Shown here one piece after another: positions 9,061-18,805 of a DNA stretch of 64,000 bases. Under the pieces are notes generated by a model. The model was not told the DNA's origin and searched no databases. It saw only the letters and a program-made list of their open reading frames with translations. Position 1 is the first letter of the stretch. The number at the start of each line of letters is the position of its first letter. The position numbers and the translations under genes are program-made. The DNA is from Flexivirga endophytica (lineage in GTDB: Bacteria; Actinomycetota; Actinomycetes; Actinomycetales; Dermatophilaceae): contig NZ_BMHI01000004.1 in assembly GCF_014640635.1 (NCBI RefSeq), positions 248,001 through 312,000 of the forward strand. The letters are read 5' to 3'.

Positions 9061-9825
9061 ATGGATGGCATGCGTTCGTATGACGACCTGATCGAGGAGG
9101 CGGCGAGCGTCGACGTGTCGGGCTGGGATTTCTCCTGGCTGGACGGCCGGGCGACTGAGGAGCGACCGGAGTGGGGCTACTCCCGGCTGCTCGCAGCAGC
9201 GCTGGCCGAGGTCGACACTGCGCTTGACCTGCAGACCGGCGGCGGCGAGGTGATCGACGCCGCTGCCCAGCTCCCACCGCACACGACGGTGACGGAGGGC
9301 TGGCCACCGAACGTCGAGGCAGCGCGAAAACGACTGCAACCGCGAGGTGTTCGAGTCGTGGCGCTCGACGAGGACGCGTCGTTGCCGTTCGCCGACGCCA
9401 CCTTCGACCTGGTCACCGCACGCCACCCCATCGCCTCCCACTGGTCCGAAACCGCGCGCGTACTGCGTCCTGGCGGCCGCTACCTAGCCCAGCACGTCGG
9501 CCCGGCGTCGGCGTTCGAGCTGATCGAGTGGTTCCTCGGACCGCTGTCGGACGACATCCGCGATGGGCGGCATCCACGCCATGACCGGGAGGGCGCGACC
9601 ACTGCCGGATTAGTCGTCGACGAGATCCGCACTGCCCGGTTGCGCATGGAGTTCTTCGACATCGGCGCAGTCGTGTACATCCTGCGCAAATGTGTGTGGT
9701 GGGTGCCGGACTTCAGCGTCGAGCGGTATGCCGACCGGCTGCGCACGCTCGATGCGGTCATCCGGCAGGACGGCGCGTTCGTGGCTCACTCCAGCCGTTT
9801 GCTGGTGCGCGCCCACCGTCCCTGA
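9061..9825 (+). CDS. Class I SAM-dependent methyltransferase
   Basis: A 254-residue protein with a divergent Methyltransf_11-type Rossmann fold. LDLQTGGGEV near residue 58 corresponds to the SAM-binding motif I (normally DxGxG; here Q-T-G-G-G). VVALDEDASLPFADATFDLVTARHPI corresponds to motifs II-IV, and ARVLRPGGRYLAQHVG to the post-motif helix. The family occurs widely in Actinobacteria next to repair or housekeeping genes; the substrate is unknown. It lies 24 nt downstream of dinB in the same direction, so co-transcription is possible. Confidence 0.8.
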   Translation: MDGMRSYDDLIEEAASVDVSGWDFSWLDGRATEERPEWGYSRLLAAALAEVDTALDLQTGGGEVIDAAAQLPPHTTVTEGWPPNVEAARKRLQPRGVRVVALDEDASLPFADATFDLVTARHPIASHWSETARVLRPGGRYLAQHVGPASAFELIEWFLGPLSDDIRDGRHPRHDREGATTAGLVVDEIRTARLRMEFFDIGAVVYILRKCVWWVPDFSVERYADRLRTLDAVIRQDGAFVAHSSRLLVRAHRP

Positions 9826-9835
9826 AGCGGCGCCG

Positions 9836-10288
9836 TCAGTGCGCAGGTGTCCGGTGTCGTGACCGCACCAGGCAGTCCAGCTCCAACTCGAGCACCGGCT
9901 TGCCGTGCTGATTGCGCAAGCGGCCGTCGACCACGACGGCGCACCTGCCCGGCCCGTCCGGGGTGACCGAACGCACGGTCGCCGAGCAGTGCAACACGTC
10001 TCCGGCACGCACCGGGCGTAGGAACTTGACGTGCCGGAACGCTCGTCCCGCGATGACGTCGTAGCGCTGATAGACCGCCGTGACGACGAGCCGCTGATAG
10101 ATCGACATGGTGTGCAGTCCGCTGGCGATCAACCCGCCGAACTCGCTGTCACCGGCACGCTCCGGATCCACATGGAAGTACTGCGGGTCCCACTGCGCGG
10201 CGAAATCGCGTGCGTCACCGTCGGTGACTTCGTAGCTGCCGCAGTCGATTTCGTTACCGACGGGCAGGTCCTCGGCGCTCAGCAGCAT
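9836..10288 (-). CDS. MaoC family dehydratase
   Basis: A 150-residue hot-dog-fold protein. The hydratase 2 motif is visible as FAAQWDPQYFHVDPERA followed by GGLIASGLHTM. In MaoC-type (R)-enoyl-CoA hydratases the Asp and His of this stretch are catalytic. The C-terminal part RAGDVLHCSATV and VLELELDCLVR completes the fold. It would hydrate an enoyl-CoA, substrate unknown. Its start codon overlaps the end of the PIG-L gene by 10 nt on the same strand, so the two are translationally coupled. Confidence 0.88.
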   Translation of the reverse strand: MLLSAEDLPVGNEIDCGSYEVTDGDARDFAAQWDPQYFHVDPERAGDSEFGGLIASGLHTMSIYQRLVVTAVYQRYDVIAGRAFRHVKFLRPVRAGDVLHCSATVRSVTPDGPGRCAVVVDGRLRNQHGKPVLELELDCLVRSRHRTPAH

Positions 10289-11112
10289 GCGGACCGCTCA
10301 GCTGCCGCGTCGACCAGCGAGGCATCCAGGAACCAGCCGTGCACCATGCCGTCGGGTCGGCCACGCTCGATGAAGTATTCGGTCCCGAACCCCGCAGCGA
10401 ACACTGTGTCCGGCATGGCCATGAAGGTGCCGATGTCGGAGACCTGACTGCGGTGGGACTGCATGGCGGCCCGGATCCGGCCCAGGTAGTCCGACACGTC
10501 GACCGCCCAGTGCAGGTCGGCCTCCGGCATACCCATCGGGTTGCCGTCGTCCATCGGCCCGTCCGGGTCGAACGGGATGTCCATGCCCGCGTCCCGGGCC
10601 GCCTGCATCGAGGAGCGCATGACGTCGCGGTTCATCGTCTCCTCGAGGACCCGCGGCGCGTGCGCGGCCAATTCGGCGGCCGCGTAGGTCACGGCGTGCA
10701 CCTTGACGTGATCGGGATGGCCGTAGCTGCCGTGCCAGTCGTAGCCGATCAGGACGTCGGCCCGCTCATCGTCCAGGATCGCGGCCAGCCGGGCCGCGGC
10801 TTCGGCAAGCGGCGCCTGGTGGAAGCACTCCGGGTCGGAATTCTGCTCCCAGCCGGTCATCCCGGAATCGCGGTAGCTGAGCCAGGCGACGCGGGCGGTG
10901 CCAGTCACCTGAGCCGATGCCTCGGCCTCGGCACGTCGCCGGTCGGCGAGCGTCTCATGAGGGCGGAGGTCGTCAGGGACCTCACCGTGCTCGCCGCCGG
11001 TGGCGTAGACGACGACCACGCGGTGGCCTTCGTCGGACGCGCGGGACATCGAACCGGCGGTCTGTGAGCTCTCGTCGTCGGGGTGGGCGTGGAAGAACAC
11101 GATGGTCGACAC
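10279..11112 (-). CDS. PIG-L/LmbE family zinc-dependent deacetylase
   Basis: A 277-residue N-deacetylase-like protein. The family hallmark AHPDDE occurs at about residues 9-14 (metal-binding His, Asp, Asp), followed by [11 protein letters not shown] and a second metal-binding motif [12 protein letters not shown]. Actinobacterial members include MshB and Mca of mycothiol metabolism. This protein has the general fold but I see no feature that fixes it as either one. It is the first gene of a two-gene unit with MaoC and diverges from the uracil-DNA glycosylase gene. Confidence 0.85.
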   Translation of the reverse strand: MSTIVFFHAHPDDESSQTAGSMSRASDEGHRVVVVYATGGEHGEVPDDLRPHETLADRRRAEAEASAQVTGTARVAWLSYRDSGMTGWEQNSDPECFHQAPLAEAAARLAAILDDERADVLIGYDWHGSYGHPDHVKVHAVTYAAAELAAHAPRVLEETMNRDVMRSSMQAARDAGMDIPFDPDGPMDDGNPMGMPEADLHWAVDVSDYLGRIRAAMQSHRSQVSDIGTFMAMPDTVFAAGFGTEYFIERGRPDGMVHGWFLDASLVDAAAERSACC

Positions 11113-11158
11113 TCAGTCAATCTTGGCACCAGACACCGACACCCGATACAACCGGGGG

Positions 11159-12001
11159 ATGACCATCCCGATGAGCGATCCGCATCCCGTCACCGGCCAG
11201 CTCTTCGAGTCTCCGGTGACCCCGGGCAGCGGTTGGCCGGGGGACACCGCGACGGCCGAGACGCCTGTCGCCGGATCCGCGGCCGGCGTGCGAAGCCTCG
11301 CCCGCTCTGCCGGTTCGATCAGTGAGCTCAACACCGCGGTCTCCGTATGCCGGGCCTGCCCACGTCTGGTGGCGTGGCGGGAGACGGTTGCCACCACGGG
11401 CCGCCGCAGGTCGTTCGCGGACGAGCCCTACTGGGGCCGGCCCGCTCCGGCATTCGGGGACCCGGACGCAACCCGGCTGATAGTGGGCCTGGCGCCCGCG
11501 GCTAACGGCGCGAACCGGACCGGCCGGATGTTCACCGGGGACCGCTCCGGTGACTGGATCTTCGCCGCCTTGCACCGCGGCGGTTTCGCGACGCGGTCGA
11601 CGTCGGTCGCAGCCGGTGACGGCCTCGAACTGCACGGTATCCGGATGACGGCACCGGTGCACTGCGCGCCGCCGGCGAACAAGCCCACCACCGAGGAGAA
11701 GGCGACCTGCCGGCCCTGGCTGGAGAAGGAACTCCAGCTCTCGCAGGAGAACCTTCGGGTCATCCTGGTGCTGGGTGGAATCGGTTGGGACTCCACGGTT
11801 TCCACGGCCCGCGCCATCGGGTGGCAGATCCCGCGGCCGAAGCCGAGATTCGGGCATGGTGCTCGCGCCACGCTGCTGAGCCCGTCCGGCCCGGTGGAGC
11901 TGGTCGGCTGCTATCACGTCAGTCAGCAGAACACCTTCACCGGCCGGCTCACCGAAGCCATGCTCGACGACGTCATCGCGACCGTGCGAGAGCTCGGCTG
12001 A
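11159..12001 (+). CDS. Uracil-DNA glycosylase family 5 (UdgB type)
   Basis: About 280 residues. The catalytic region [19 protein letters not shown] is typical of family 5 UDGs, which lack the polar catalytic residue of families 1-4. The C-terminal motif is [15 protein letters not shown]. Cysteines CRACPRL near the N-terminus and CAPP/CRPW further on fit the four-Cys iron-sulfur cluster of this family. It excises uracil, and often hypoxanthine or other deaminated bases, from DNA. Start choice is uncertain: ATG 11159 is given, ATG 11171 has better spacing from GGGGGA, and an ATG at 11102 would overlap the divergent PIG-L gene. Confidence 0.88.
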   Translation: MTIPMSDPHPVTGQLFESPVTPGSGWPGDTATAETPVAGSAAGVRSLARSAGSISELNTAVSVCRACPRLVAWRETVATTGRRRSFADEPYWGRPAPAFGDPDATRLIVGLAPAANGANRTGRMFTGDRSGDWIFAALHRGGFATRSTSVAAGDGLELHGIRMTAPVHCAPPANKPTTEEKATCRPWLEKELQLSQENLRVILVLGGIGWDSTVSTARAIGWQIPRPKPRFGHGARATLLSPSGPVELVGCYHVSQQNTFTGRLTEAMLDDVIATVRELG

Positions 12002-12012
12002 GGGGGCAGGGG

Positions 12013-12756
12013 CTACGGCGCCACCAGTAGGCAGAACTCCGTGCCGTCCGGGTCGGCGAGCCCGACGGCTCCGTCACAGACGGGTCCGTCCCAGTCGGTG
12101 GCGCCGAGGGACTTCAGCGCCGCCGTTGCATCGGCAAGATCGGCGTCGTTTGCCACTGCCAGGTCCAGATGCACCCGGTTGTAACCCGTCTGCGGTGCCA
12201 CGTCCCCGCCGCCCCAACTGATCTTGGTGCCGCCGCTCGGAGCCTGTATGGCGGTCTCCTCGTCCTGGTCCCAGACCAGCGGCCAGCCCAATGCCCGGCT
12301 CCAGAAGCGGCCGACATCCTCGGTGCCGTCACATGCGAAGCAGCCGATAGTTCCGGTGCCGGCGAGGAAGTTGTTCCCGGCGGGGATCACACAGAACTCG
12401 TTGTCCTCGGCGTCCGCGAGCACCGTGTGGTCGGCGTCCGCTCCTTGGCCGATGTCGATATGGCGGGCGCCCGCCGAGAGTGCGCGCGCCACCGTCTCCG
12501 ACTGGTCGGCCGGCGACTCGCTGGTCAGGTCGAAGTGCCCGCGATTCGGAGTCATCTTCGGCTCCGGTCGATGTACGAAACGGATGAGCGGCTGTCCCGG
12601 CGTCGTGACGGTCAGGGTCTGACGGCCCCTGTCGTCCGGCTTGACAGGCCGCCGCAGCACCGCTGACCAGAAGTCGGCCTGTCGTCCGGGGTCCTGCGCG
12701 CCGAAGGTGATCGCGAACAGCCGGGCGGGGTTTCGAGCAGGCATCGTCGTCTCCAT
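12013..12756 (-). CDS. VOC (glyoxalase/bleomycin-resistance fold) family protein, two-domain
   Basis: A 247-residue protein made of two tandem VOC modules. The first runs from LFAITFGAQDPGRQADFWSA to LADAEDNEFCVI, and the second from IGCFACDGTEDVGRFWSRALG to LADPDGTEFCLL. Each repeats the beta-alpha-beta-beta-beta pattern with a closing D-x-E-F-C. Such proteins bind a metal or small hydrophobic ligand; no reaction can be assigned. It reads toward the UDG gene (convergent, 11 nt apart) and is divergent from the class V aminotransferase. Confidence 0.82.
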   Translation of the reverse strand: METTMPARNPARLFAITFGAQDPGRQADFWSAVLRRPVKPDDRGRQTLTVTTPGQPLIRFVHRPEPKMTPNRGHFDLTSESPADQSETVARALSAGARHIDIGQGADADHTVLADAEDNEFCVIPAGNNFLAGTGTIGCFACDGTEDVGRFWSRALGWPLVWDQDEETAIQAPSGGTKISWGGGDVAPQTGYNRVHLDLAVANDADLADATAALKSLGATDWDGPVCDGAVGLADPDGTEFCLLVAP

Positions 12757-12877
12757 GGTCGGGTGTGTGACGACGGTAGGAGCCGAGCACGTGAGCCGGC
12801 CAATGATTTTCCGCCGACCGCGCCCGGGAGGTGGACCTACCTACCGCCGACCGCGCCGGATGTGGCACGGTGCGATC

Positions 12878-14008
12878 GTGAACTTGCCACACGATGACAT
12901 CGACCCCGACGGCCTGCTGGAGTACTCGGTCGTCTTCACCGACCGTTCGCTCAACCACATGTCGCAGCGATTCGTGCGCGTCATGCAGGACATCCTCGAC
13001 GTGCTGCGCACGACATACAGCGCACACACCGTCGCGATCGTCCCCGGTGGCGGTTCCTACGGCATGGAAGCGATCGCCAGACAGCTGGCGACGGGCAAGC
13101 GCGCCCTCGTCATACGCAACGGTGCGTTCTCCTATCGTTGGTCGCAGATCTTCGACGCTGGCGACATCCCGGCCGAGGCGACCGTCTGCCCGGCACGGCC
13201 GGTCAGCGACGAGCACCAAGCGGCCTGGCAGCCGGCGCCGCTCGACGAGGTCATCGCGGCGATCCGGGCGAAGCGCCCCGAGATCGTCTTCGCGCCGCAC
13301 GTCGAGACGGCGTCCGGGATCGTCCTGCCGGACGACTACCTCCGCTCGGTGTCCGAGGCCGTGCACGAAGTCGGCGGGCTGTTCGTGCTCGACTGCGTGG
13401 CCTCGGGTGCGCTCTGGGCGGACATGGGCGACCTCGGCGTCGACGTGCTGCTCACCGCACCGCAGAAGGGCTGGAGCGGCACGCCGTGCGCGGGTTACGT
13501 GATGCTGAACGATGCCGCGCGTGCCGCCGTGCAGGCATCCACCTCGACCAGCTTCGCGATGGACCTCAAGAAGTGGCTCTTCATCACCGAGTCGTATGTC
13601 GAGGGTCAGACGCCATACCACGCGACCATGCCGACGGACGGTCTGGCTCACAACGCCGAACTCATGCTCGAGGCGCGTGAGATCGGCCTCGAGAAGCTGC
13701 GTGCGGCACAACTCGACCTCGGTGCCAAGGTGCGCGCCGTGCTGGCCGATGCCGGTCTGAAGTCGGTCGCAGCCGACGAATTCGCCTCTCCCAGTGTGGT
13801 TGTCGTGCACACCGACGACCCGGAGCTGAAGAGCGGTGCGAAGTTCAAGCAGGTGGGCCTACAGGTCGCCGCCGGTGTGCCGCTGCAGTGCGGTGAGCCG
13901 GAGGACTTCTCGACGTTCCGGCTGGGCCTCTTCGGGCTGGACAAGCTGACCGACGTGGACGGCACCGTGGAGCGCTTCAAGACTGCGCTCGCGAAGCTGA
14001 ACGCCTGA
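12878..14008 (+). CDS. Class V PLP-dependent aminotransferase (alanine/serine-glyoxylate type)
   Basis: About 376 residues from GTG 12878, the most plausible start because the reading frame upstream has no family resemblance (ATG 12860 is an alternative). Fold-type I landmarks are PGGGSYGMEAIARQL (cofactor phosphate loop), FAPHVETASG, LDCVASGALWADMGDLGVDV, and LTAPQKGWSGTP, where the Lys would form the Schiff base with PLP. The family includes alanine-glyoxylate and serine-pyruvate transaminases and related lyases; the amino donor is not determinable. It is monocistronic and convergent with sod. Confidence 0.85.
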   Translation: MNLPHDDIDPDGLLEYSVVFTDRSLNHMSQRFVRVMQDILDVLRTTYSAHTVAIVPGGGSYGMEAIARQLATGKRALVIRNGAFSYRWSQIFDAGDIPAEATVCPARPVSDEHQAAWQPAPLDEVIAAIRAKRPEIVFAPHVETASGIVLPDDYLRSVSEAVHEVGGLFVLDCVASGALWADMGDLGVDVLLTAPQKGWSGTPCAGYVMLNDAARAAVQASTSTSFAMDLKKWLFITESYVEGQTPYHATMPTDGLAHNAELMLEAREIGLEKLRAAQLDLGAKVRAVLADAGLKSVAADEFASPSVVVVHTDDPELKSGAKFKQVGLQVAAGVPLQCGEPEDFSTFRLGLFGLDKLTDVDGTVERFKTALAKLNA

Positions 14009-14036
14009 GGGAGTTGCCGCACCGAGCCGGCCCCCT

Positions 14037-14110
14037 TGCCGAATGACGGCTTCTTCGGCGACTGACGGCGCAATCTGACCGTCACTCGCCGAGAGGGCCG
14101 TCACTCGGCA
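14037..14110. terminator. Nested inverted repeats between convergent genes (possible bidirectional terminator)
   Basis: An outer pair 14037-14049 / 14098-14110 and an inner pair 14056-14068 / 14079-14091, each 13 bp with one mismatch, are built from the same TGACGG core. The inner hairpin has a 10-nt loop. The element lies between the stops of the aminotransferase (+) and superoxide dismutase (-) genes, so transcription termination from both sides is the simplest reading. No long T tract is seen. Confidence 0.55.
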
Positions 14111-14126
14111 GGGGTCTGTCTGTCGC

Positions 14127-14756
14127 TCAGGGTTGCGGGACGATCAGACCCGCCGTCTGGGTGCGGGCCCGCGCGAAGCGCTCCGCGACGTCGGCCCAGT
14201 TGGCGATGTTCCACCAGGCGTCGACGTACTCGTTCTTGACGTTGCGGTACTGCAAGTAGAAGGCGTGCTCCCACATGTCCAGCATCAGCAGAGGCGTGAG
14301 GCCGACCGGCAAATTGCCCTGGTGGTCGTAGAGCTGACAGATCACCAGGCGGGCGCCGAGGCTGTCCCAGGCGAGGATCGACCAACCGGACCCCTGGATC
14401 CCCAGCGCGTTGGCCGTGAAGTGCGAGCGGAACGCGTCGAACGAGCCGAAGAACTCGTCGATCGCCTGCCCCAACTCGCCGTCCGGCTTGTCGCCGCCGT
14501 CCGGGCTCATGTTCGGCCAGAAGACCGAGTGATTGACGTGCCCCGCCAGGTTGAACGCGAGGTTCTTCTCCAGCAGGTTGACCGGCCCGAGCTGCTCGGT
14601 CTCGCGTGCTTCGGCGAGCTGCTCGATCGCGGTGTTGGCGCCCTTGACGTAGGTCGCATGGTGCTTGTCGTGGTGCAGCTCCATGATCGCGCCGGAGATG
14701 TGCGGCTCGAGGGCGGAGTAGTCGTACGGAAGGTCCGGAAGGTCGTAGTCGGACAC
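14127..14756 (-). CDS. sodA: Superoxide dismutase, Fe/Mn type
   Basis: A 209-residue SOD. GTG 14756 is chosen because AAAGGTG precedes it and the mature family N-terminus ([17 protein letters not shown]) follows; the longer frame starting at 14813 runs through the promoter. Metal ligands are seen in order: His of [10 protein letters not shown], His of HVNHSVFWP, and the C-terminal [11 protein letters not shown] pair (Asp and His). It converts superoxide to peroxide and oxygen in the cytoplasm. Mn versus Fe preference is not settled by sequence. A 17-bp palindrome just upstream is a candidate operator. Confidence 0.93.
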   Translation of the reverse strand: MSDYDLPDLPYDYSALEPHISGAIMELHHDKHHATYVKGANTAIEQLAEARETEQLGPVNLLEKNLAFNLAGHVNHSVFWPNMSPDGGDKPDGELGQAIDEFFGSFDAFRSHFTANALGIQGSGWSILAWDSLGARLVICQLYDHQGNLPVGLTPLLMLDMWEHAFYLQYRNVKNEYVDAWWNIANWADVAERFARARTQTAGLIVPQP

Positions 14757-14788
14757 GGTGATCACCTTTCGCGAGGACGTGACTCTAA

Positions 14789-14805
14789 ATGCGACTATGT
14801 CGCAT
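14789..14805. promoter_or_regulatory. 17-bp palindrome upstream of sod, candidate operator
   Basis: The sequence ATGCGAC-TAT-GTCGCAT is a perfect 7-3-7 inverted repeat located 33-49 nt before the sod start codon, where a repressor would overlap the promoter. I cannot match it to a known actinobacterial metal or redox regulator site. Confidence 0.5.
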
Positions 14806-14825
14806 ATGGCCACCGTATCCCGCGG

Positions 14826-15425
14826 TCACGACTCCTTCGGCACGCGGCCCATCAGGTAGAACTCCTTGTTGGGCATCAGCCCGCTCCAGTGCACGAGGCG
14901 GTTGCTCATCGAGAAGAACGCGGTGATGGCACCGACGTCATAGACGTCTTCGTCCGAAAGCCCGTGCGTACGCAGCAGATCCAGGTCGGCATCGACGATC
15001 TCCGAGGGACGGGCGGCCAGCTTCACCGCGATGGAGATGACGGCGTATTGCCGATCGTCGAGGTCCGCCTTGCGCCAGTCGGTCGCGAGCTGGTCTGAGA
15101 TGTAAGGGTTCTTGCTGCGTATCCGGGCGATCGCACCGTGCGCGACCACGCAGTAGAGACAGTCGTTCTCGGCGCTGGTCGCCACGACGATCATCTCGCG
15201 GTCCGCCTTGGACAGTCCCGGCGTCTCGCGATCCATCAGTGAGTCGTGGAAGTCGAAGAAGGCCCGCATCTCGGCCGGTCGCTGCGCGATCCCGATGAAC
15301 ACATTCGGGATGAACCCGGACTTCTCGCTGACGAGCGCGATGCGCTCGCGGAGGTCGTCCGGCAGGTCCTCCACGTCGACCACGGGGAAGCGCTTCATGA
15401 TCTCGGGATCCATCCGGCCGGCCAT
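14826..15425 (-). CDS. Peroxidase-related enzyme of the carboxymuconolactone decarboxylase (AhpD-like) fold
   Basis: A 199-residue protein. ATG 15425 is preceded by AAGGAG at good spacing. The AhpD-type redox motif appears as NDCLYCVVAHGA (CxxC followed by His four residues after the second Cys), set in the helical bundle context KADREMIVVATSAE. The family includes alkylhydroperoxidases and related disulfide-active enzymes. It lies 17 nt downstream of the enoyl-CoA hydratase gene on the same strand, and the hpaBC genes follow upstream in the same direction. Confidence 0.85.
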   Translation of the reverse strand: MAGRMDPEIMKRFPVVDVEDLPDDLRERIALVSEKSGFIPNVFIGIAQRPAEMRAFFDFHDSLMDRETPGLSKADREMIVVATSAENDCLYCVVAHGAIARIRSKNPYISDQLATDWRKADLDDRQYAVISIAVKLAARPSEIVDADLDLLRTHGLSDEDVYDVGAITAFFSMSNRLVHWSGLMPNKEFYLMGRVPKES

Positions 15426-15442
15426 CGCAGTCTCCTTCTGTC

Positions 15443-16324
15443 TCAAGGCTTTTCGTCGATCCAGGCATCGTAGAACCCGGGCATTGCGGACGCCCGCCCG
15501 GTGAAGTCCGGTGCGCGCTTGGCCAGGAATGCCTCGACCCCTTCCTTCCCGTCGCCGACACTCGTCCAGAACATCGCCAGCGAATCCACCCGGTGGGCGT
15601 CCGCGGGGTGGTCGTACGTCGGGTTGCGCCGCAGCAGTTGTCGGGTCAGCGCCACTGCGACGGGGGAGCGACCCTTGGTCCAGCGGTCGGCCAGGGCGCG
15701 TGCCGCCGGCAACAGTTCGTCCGGCTCGTATGACGTTGCGGCCAAACCGTTCTCGACGGTCGCAGCCGCATCCAGGATCTCCGCGGAGAGTGCGAGATCC
15801 AGCGCGCGGGGGAGTCCGACGATCCGTGGCAGGAACCACGACGACGCTGCTTCCGGCACGATCCCGAGCCGGCCGAAGACCAGGCCGAAGCGAGCCTTCG
15901 TAGAGACCAGCCGGGCGTCCATGGCGAGGGTCATCGTCGCTCCGATGCCGACGGCCGCCCCGTTGATCGCCGCGATGACCGGCTTCCTGCAGTCGTGGAT
16001 CGCGAGAGTGACGCGTCCACCGGTGTCGCGAACCCGGGCCACGGAGGGATCGGACAGGTCGCTCATGTCCGCGAGCGACGGTCGACGGCTCTCGTCGAGC
16101 CCGAACACGTTGCCGTCGGCCGACAGGTCCATGCCGGCGCAGAACGCCCGTCCGGAACCGGTCACGATCACCGCGCGGATCGCATCGTCGTCGTTCACCT
16201 CGCGGAAGGTGCGCTCCAGCTCCTCGGCCATGGTCACGGTGAAGGCGTTCAACTGCTCGGGCCTGCTCAGCGTGACCGTGAGGACGCCGTCGTCGACGTG
16301 CTGCTCGATGGTCCCGAAAGCCAT
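15443..16324 (-). CDS. Enoyl-CoA hydratase/isomerase (crotonase) family protein
   Basis: A 293-residue crotonase. ATG 16324 has GGAAGGAG 5-12 nt upstream. The oxyanion-hole segments are SGRAFCAGMDLSADG and AAINGAAVGIGATMTLAMD. Arg/Glu residues around GLVFGRLGIVPEAASSWFLP match the second half of the active site. It probably acts on CoA thioesters from fatty or aromatic acid degradation, in step with the neighbouring phenol hydroxylase genes. It may form a transcription unit with the AhpD-like gene below it; a stem-loop lies between it and hpaB. Confidence 0.9.
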   Translation of the reverse strand: MAFGTIEQHVDDGVLTVTLSRPEQLNAFTVTMAEELERTFREVNDDDAIRAVIVTGSGRAFCAGMDLSADGNVFGLDESRRPSLADMSDLSDPSVARVRDTGGRVTLAIHDCRKPVIAAINGAAVGIGATMTLAMDARLVSTKARFGLVFGRLGIVPEAASSWFLPRIVGLPRALDLALSAEILDAAATVENGLAATSYEPDELLPAARALADRWTKGRSPVAVALTRQLLRRNPTYDHPADAHRVDSLAMFWTSVGDGKEGVEAFLAKRAPDFTGRASAMPGFYDAWIDEKP

Positions 16325-16377
16325 CCGGGTCTCCTTCCGACACAAGTGATGAGCCGGGATCGACCTTAGACGCGAAC

Positions 16378-16403
16378 GCCCCGACCCTCCTGCGGGCCGG
16401 GGC
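16378..16403 (-). terminator. Stem-loop downstream of hpaB
   Basis: GCCCCGACCC (16378-16387) pairs with GGGCCGGGGC (16394-16403) with one mismatch and a 6-nt loop. It lies 17 nt after the hpaB stop on the minus strand. There is no T run, so efficiency is uncertain. Confidence 0.5.
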
Positions 16404-16419
16404 ATTCGTGCACGGTGGT

Positions 16420-18030
16420 TCAGCGACCGAGCAGGTCGAAGTCCGCGGGTGACAGCAGGTCCGGCACCGTCCAGCCGTCGAGGTCGTACTCGCTCATGAA
16501 CTGCTCCGCGAGTCCCCGCATCGACGCGGCGCCACCGCGCGCCTCCGCGGCGAACAGCAACTCGGCCTTCACATTCTCGTGGTTGCCGGAGTAGTTGCGC
16601 TCATACAGCTCGTGCCGACCGCCGAACTCCGAACCGATCGAGTCCCACAGGGCTTTCATCACCTTGACCCGATCCACGGCGGTGATGCCGTTGGACCCGC
16701 GCACGTACTTGTCGAGGTAGGGCCGCACCGCGTCGCTCTTGAAGTCCTCCGCGCTCGAGGGAAGGTAGATCAGGCCCGATGCGACGTCCTGCTCGATGAT
16801 CTCCTTGATCCGCGGGTAGCCCTGGATCATGAACATGCGATAGGTCAGTCCGTACTCCAGCTTCGGTATGACGGCATCGCCGATCCACGGCTCGGGGTCG
16901 CGCGCCATCGACTCGGTGAGTGACCAGAAGAGGTTCCGCCACCCGAGCACCTCGCCCACGCGCGTCTGCACGCCGCGGAAGCCTCCTGAGCCGGTCGAGT
17001 CCAATGCCTTCATCAGCAGGCCGGCGATGAAGTCGAGCTTGACCGCCAGGCGGGTGCAGCCCTGGAAGGTGAACCGGGGGAGGAACCCCGACTGTGGGAA
17101 GAAGCTGTTGATCCGGTCGACGTCGCCATACATGAAGACGTTCTCCCAGGGGACCAGCACCTTGTCGAAGATGAAGATCGTGTCGTTCTCGTCCATCCGG
17201 CTCGACAACGGGTAGTCGAACGGTGTGCCGAGCTTCGCCGCGGCTTCCGTGTATGACGTGCGGCAGATCAGTTTGATGCCCGGTGCGTCCATCGGCACCG
17301 TGCAGATGAGCGCGAACTCCTTCTTGCCGATGGGCAGCCCGTAGTGTGCGATGAAGTTGTAGTTGGTGATCGCCGAACCGGTCGCGACCACCTTCGCGCC
17401 GCTGACGATCAGGCCGGCGTCGGTCTCCTTCTCGACCTTCATGTAGACGTCACCGACCTCGTCCGGCGGCAGCTGACGGTCGACCGGCGGGTTGATGATC
17501 GCGTGGTTCCAGTAGAGGACCTTCTCCTGCGACTCGCGGTACCAACGCTCGGCATTCGCCTGGAACGGAGCGTAGAGCTCCTTGTTGGCGTGCAACGTGC
17601 CGAGGAAGCTGGCCTTGTAGTCGGGGGAGCGGCCCATCCAGCCGTAGGTCATGCGCGCCCACGTGGCGATCGCGTCGCGTTCCTTGATCAGGTCGGCCGA
17701 TGACTTCGGGGTCTTGAAGAACGGCATGGTGACGCCGCCGCTGCCGGTGTCGGTGGGTGAGGTCAGCGCATCGACGTGCTCACCGGTGTGCAGGGCGTCA
17801 TACAGCCGGGCCGTCATACGAACGGGATTGGCGAATGCCGGATGCGTCGTGACGTCCTCGACGCGTTCGCCGCGCAGGTATATCTCACGGCCGTCCCGCA
17901 GGCTCTCGATGTACTCGTCGCCGGTCATCGGGCGGGTCGCGTAGGTCTGCGGCTGGTTGGCCGGATGATCGGCGGCAGGGTTCGTCTCGCCGTCGAAGAC
18001 GTTCTCTGGCGCTGTGGTCGTCTGGGTCAT
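16420..18030 (-). CDS. hpaB: 4-hydroxyphenylacetate 3-monooxygenase, oxygenase component (HpaB family)
   Basis: A 536-residue FADH2-using flavin monooxygenase; ATG 18030 is preceded by AGGACC. It has the acyl-CoA-dehydrogenase-like HpaB fold: [23 protein letters not shown] at the N-terminus, then [15 protein letters not shown], the flavin region [20 protein letters not shown], and [17 protein letters not shown]. It would hydroxylate a phenolic substrate ortho to the OH group using FADH2 from the downstream-acting reductase. The HpaC-like partner gene begins 11 nt upstream in the same operon. Chlorophenol or other phenol specificity is possible. Confidence 0.9.
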   Translation of the reverse strand: MTQTTTAPENVFDGETNPAADHPANQPQTYATRPMTGDEYIESLRDGREIYLRGERVEDVTTHPAFANPVRMTARLYDALHTGEHVDALTSPTDTGSGGVTMPFFKTPKSSADLIKERDAIATWARMTYGWMGRSPDYKASFLGTLHANKELYAPFQANAERWYRESQEKVLYWNHAIINPPVDRQLPPDEVGDVYMKVEKETDAGLIVSGAKVVATGSAITNYNFIAHYGLPIGKKEFALICTVPMDAPGIKLICRTSYTEAAAKLGTPFDYPLSSRMDENDTIFIFDKVLVPWENVFMYGDVDRINSFFPQSGFLPRFTFQGCTRLAVKLDFIAGLLMKALDSTGSGGFRGVQTRVGEVLGWRNLFWSLTESMARDPEPWIGDAVIPKLEYGLTYRMFMIQGYPRIKEIIEQDVASGLIYLPSSAEDFKSDAVRPYLDKYVRGSNGITAVDRVKVMKALWDSIGSEFGGRHELYERNYSGNHENVKAELLFAAEARGGAASMRGLAEQFMSEYDLDGWTVPDLLSPADFDLLGR

Positions 18031-18041
18031 GGTCGGTCCTT

Positions 18042-18617
18042 TCAGATGCCCGGCGTCGCGGCGACGGACTGCGGTGTGATGGCGGTGAAGCGGGTGTCGG
18101 CGTCGAACCAGCCGCTGAGCGAGTCGTCCTGGAAACCGGTCCATTTCGTGGCTGCCCGGTCATCTCCGATGCCGTGGAAGGAGCTGCGGTAGAACAACAG
18201 CGGATCCACGTCCCGGACGGCCGCGTCGAGGATCCGGCCGGTGAAGACGATGTGGTCACCGCCGTCGTGGTCGGCCCACGGTTCGCACGGGATCGAGGCT
18301 GCCGAGCCACACAGGATCGGACCGGCGGGGCCTTCGTCCCACTCGGGGTCCCGGTCCATCGGGCAGCCGGCGAAATGCATCGCCAGGTCCAGTTGGTCAC
18401 TGGCCAGGATGTTGACGGTGAAGGCCGCACCTCTCAGGTAGGTGCACGCCTTCGAGCTGCGGGTCAGGGCGACCTGGAGCAGGGGCGGCTCGAGCGACAG
18501 CGGCATGAAGGCGGTCACCGTCGCACCGTGTGGGGTGCCGTCCTCACGGGTGCAAGTGATGATGGTGACGCCCGTGGCGAACTCGCCGAAGACGGTTCGA
18601 AGTACTCGTCCATCCAT
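18042..18617 (-). CDS. hpaC: Flavin reductase domain protein (HpaC-like)
   Basis: A 191-residue short-chain flavin reductase. ATG 18617 follows GAAGGAGAT. Family features are [36 protein letters not shown] and [22 protein letters not shown](P)H reduces FAD or FMN, which diffuses to the oxygenase. It is the promoter-proximal gene of the hpaCB pair. Divergent transcription from the AraC regulator across a 188-nt gap suggests control by that regulator. Confidence 0.88.
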   Translation of the reverse strand: MDGRVLRTVFGEFATGVTIITCTREDGTPHGATVTAFMPLSLEPPLLQVALTRSSKACTYLRGAAFTVNILASDQLDLAMHFAGCPMDRDPEWDEGPAGPILCGSAASIPCEPWADHDGGDHIVFTGRILDAAVRDVDPLLFYRSSFHGIGDDRAATKWTGFQDDSLSGWFDADTRFTAITPQSVAATPGI

Positions 18618-18805
18618 GCCTGATCTCCTTCCTGTTCGGGTGATGGAAGACGTTAGGAACGATGTGACGCACGCAACAATCCGGATCGCGCACCGACGAT
18701 CCGGAATGCGAAACCAGCACGTTCGACCCCGGTCCCGGACCGGCGGGATCCGGTAGCTTGAGGGCCTGCACCGGTGAGTGGCAGTGCACGCACGAACGGA
18801 TTGAC

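Noticed and set aside
15426-16343. N-terminal extension of the AhpD-like protein through the crotonase gene
   Set aside because: It is the shadow frame of the crotonase; a ribosome site directly before ATG 15425 defines the real start.
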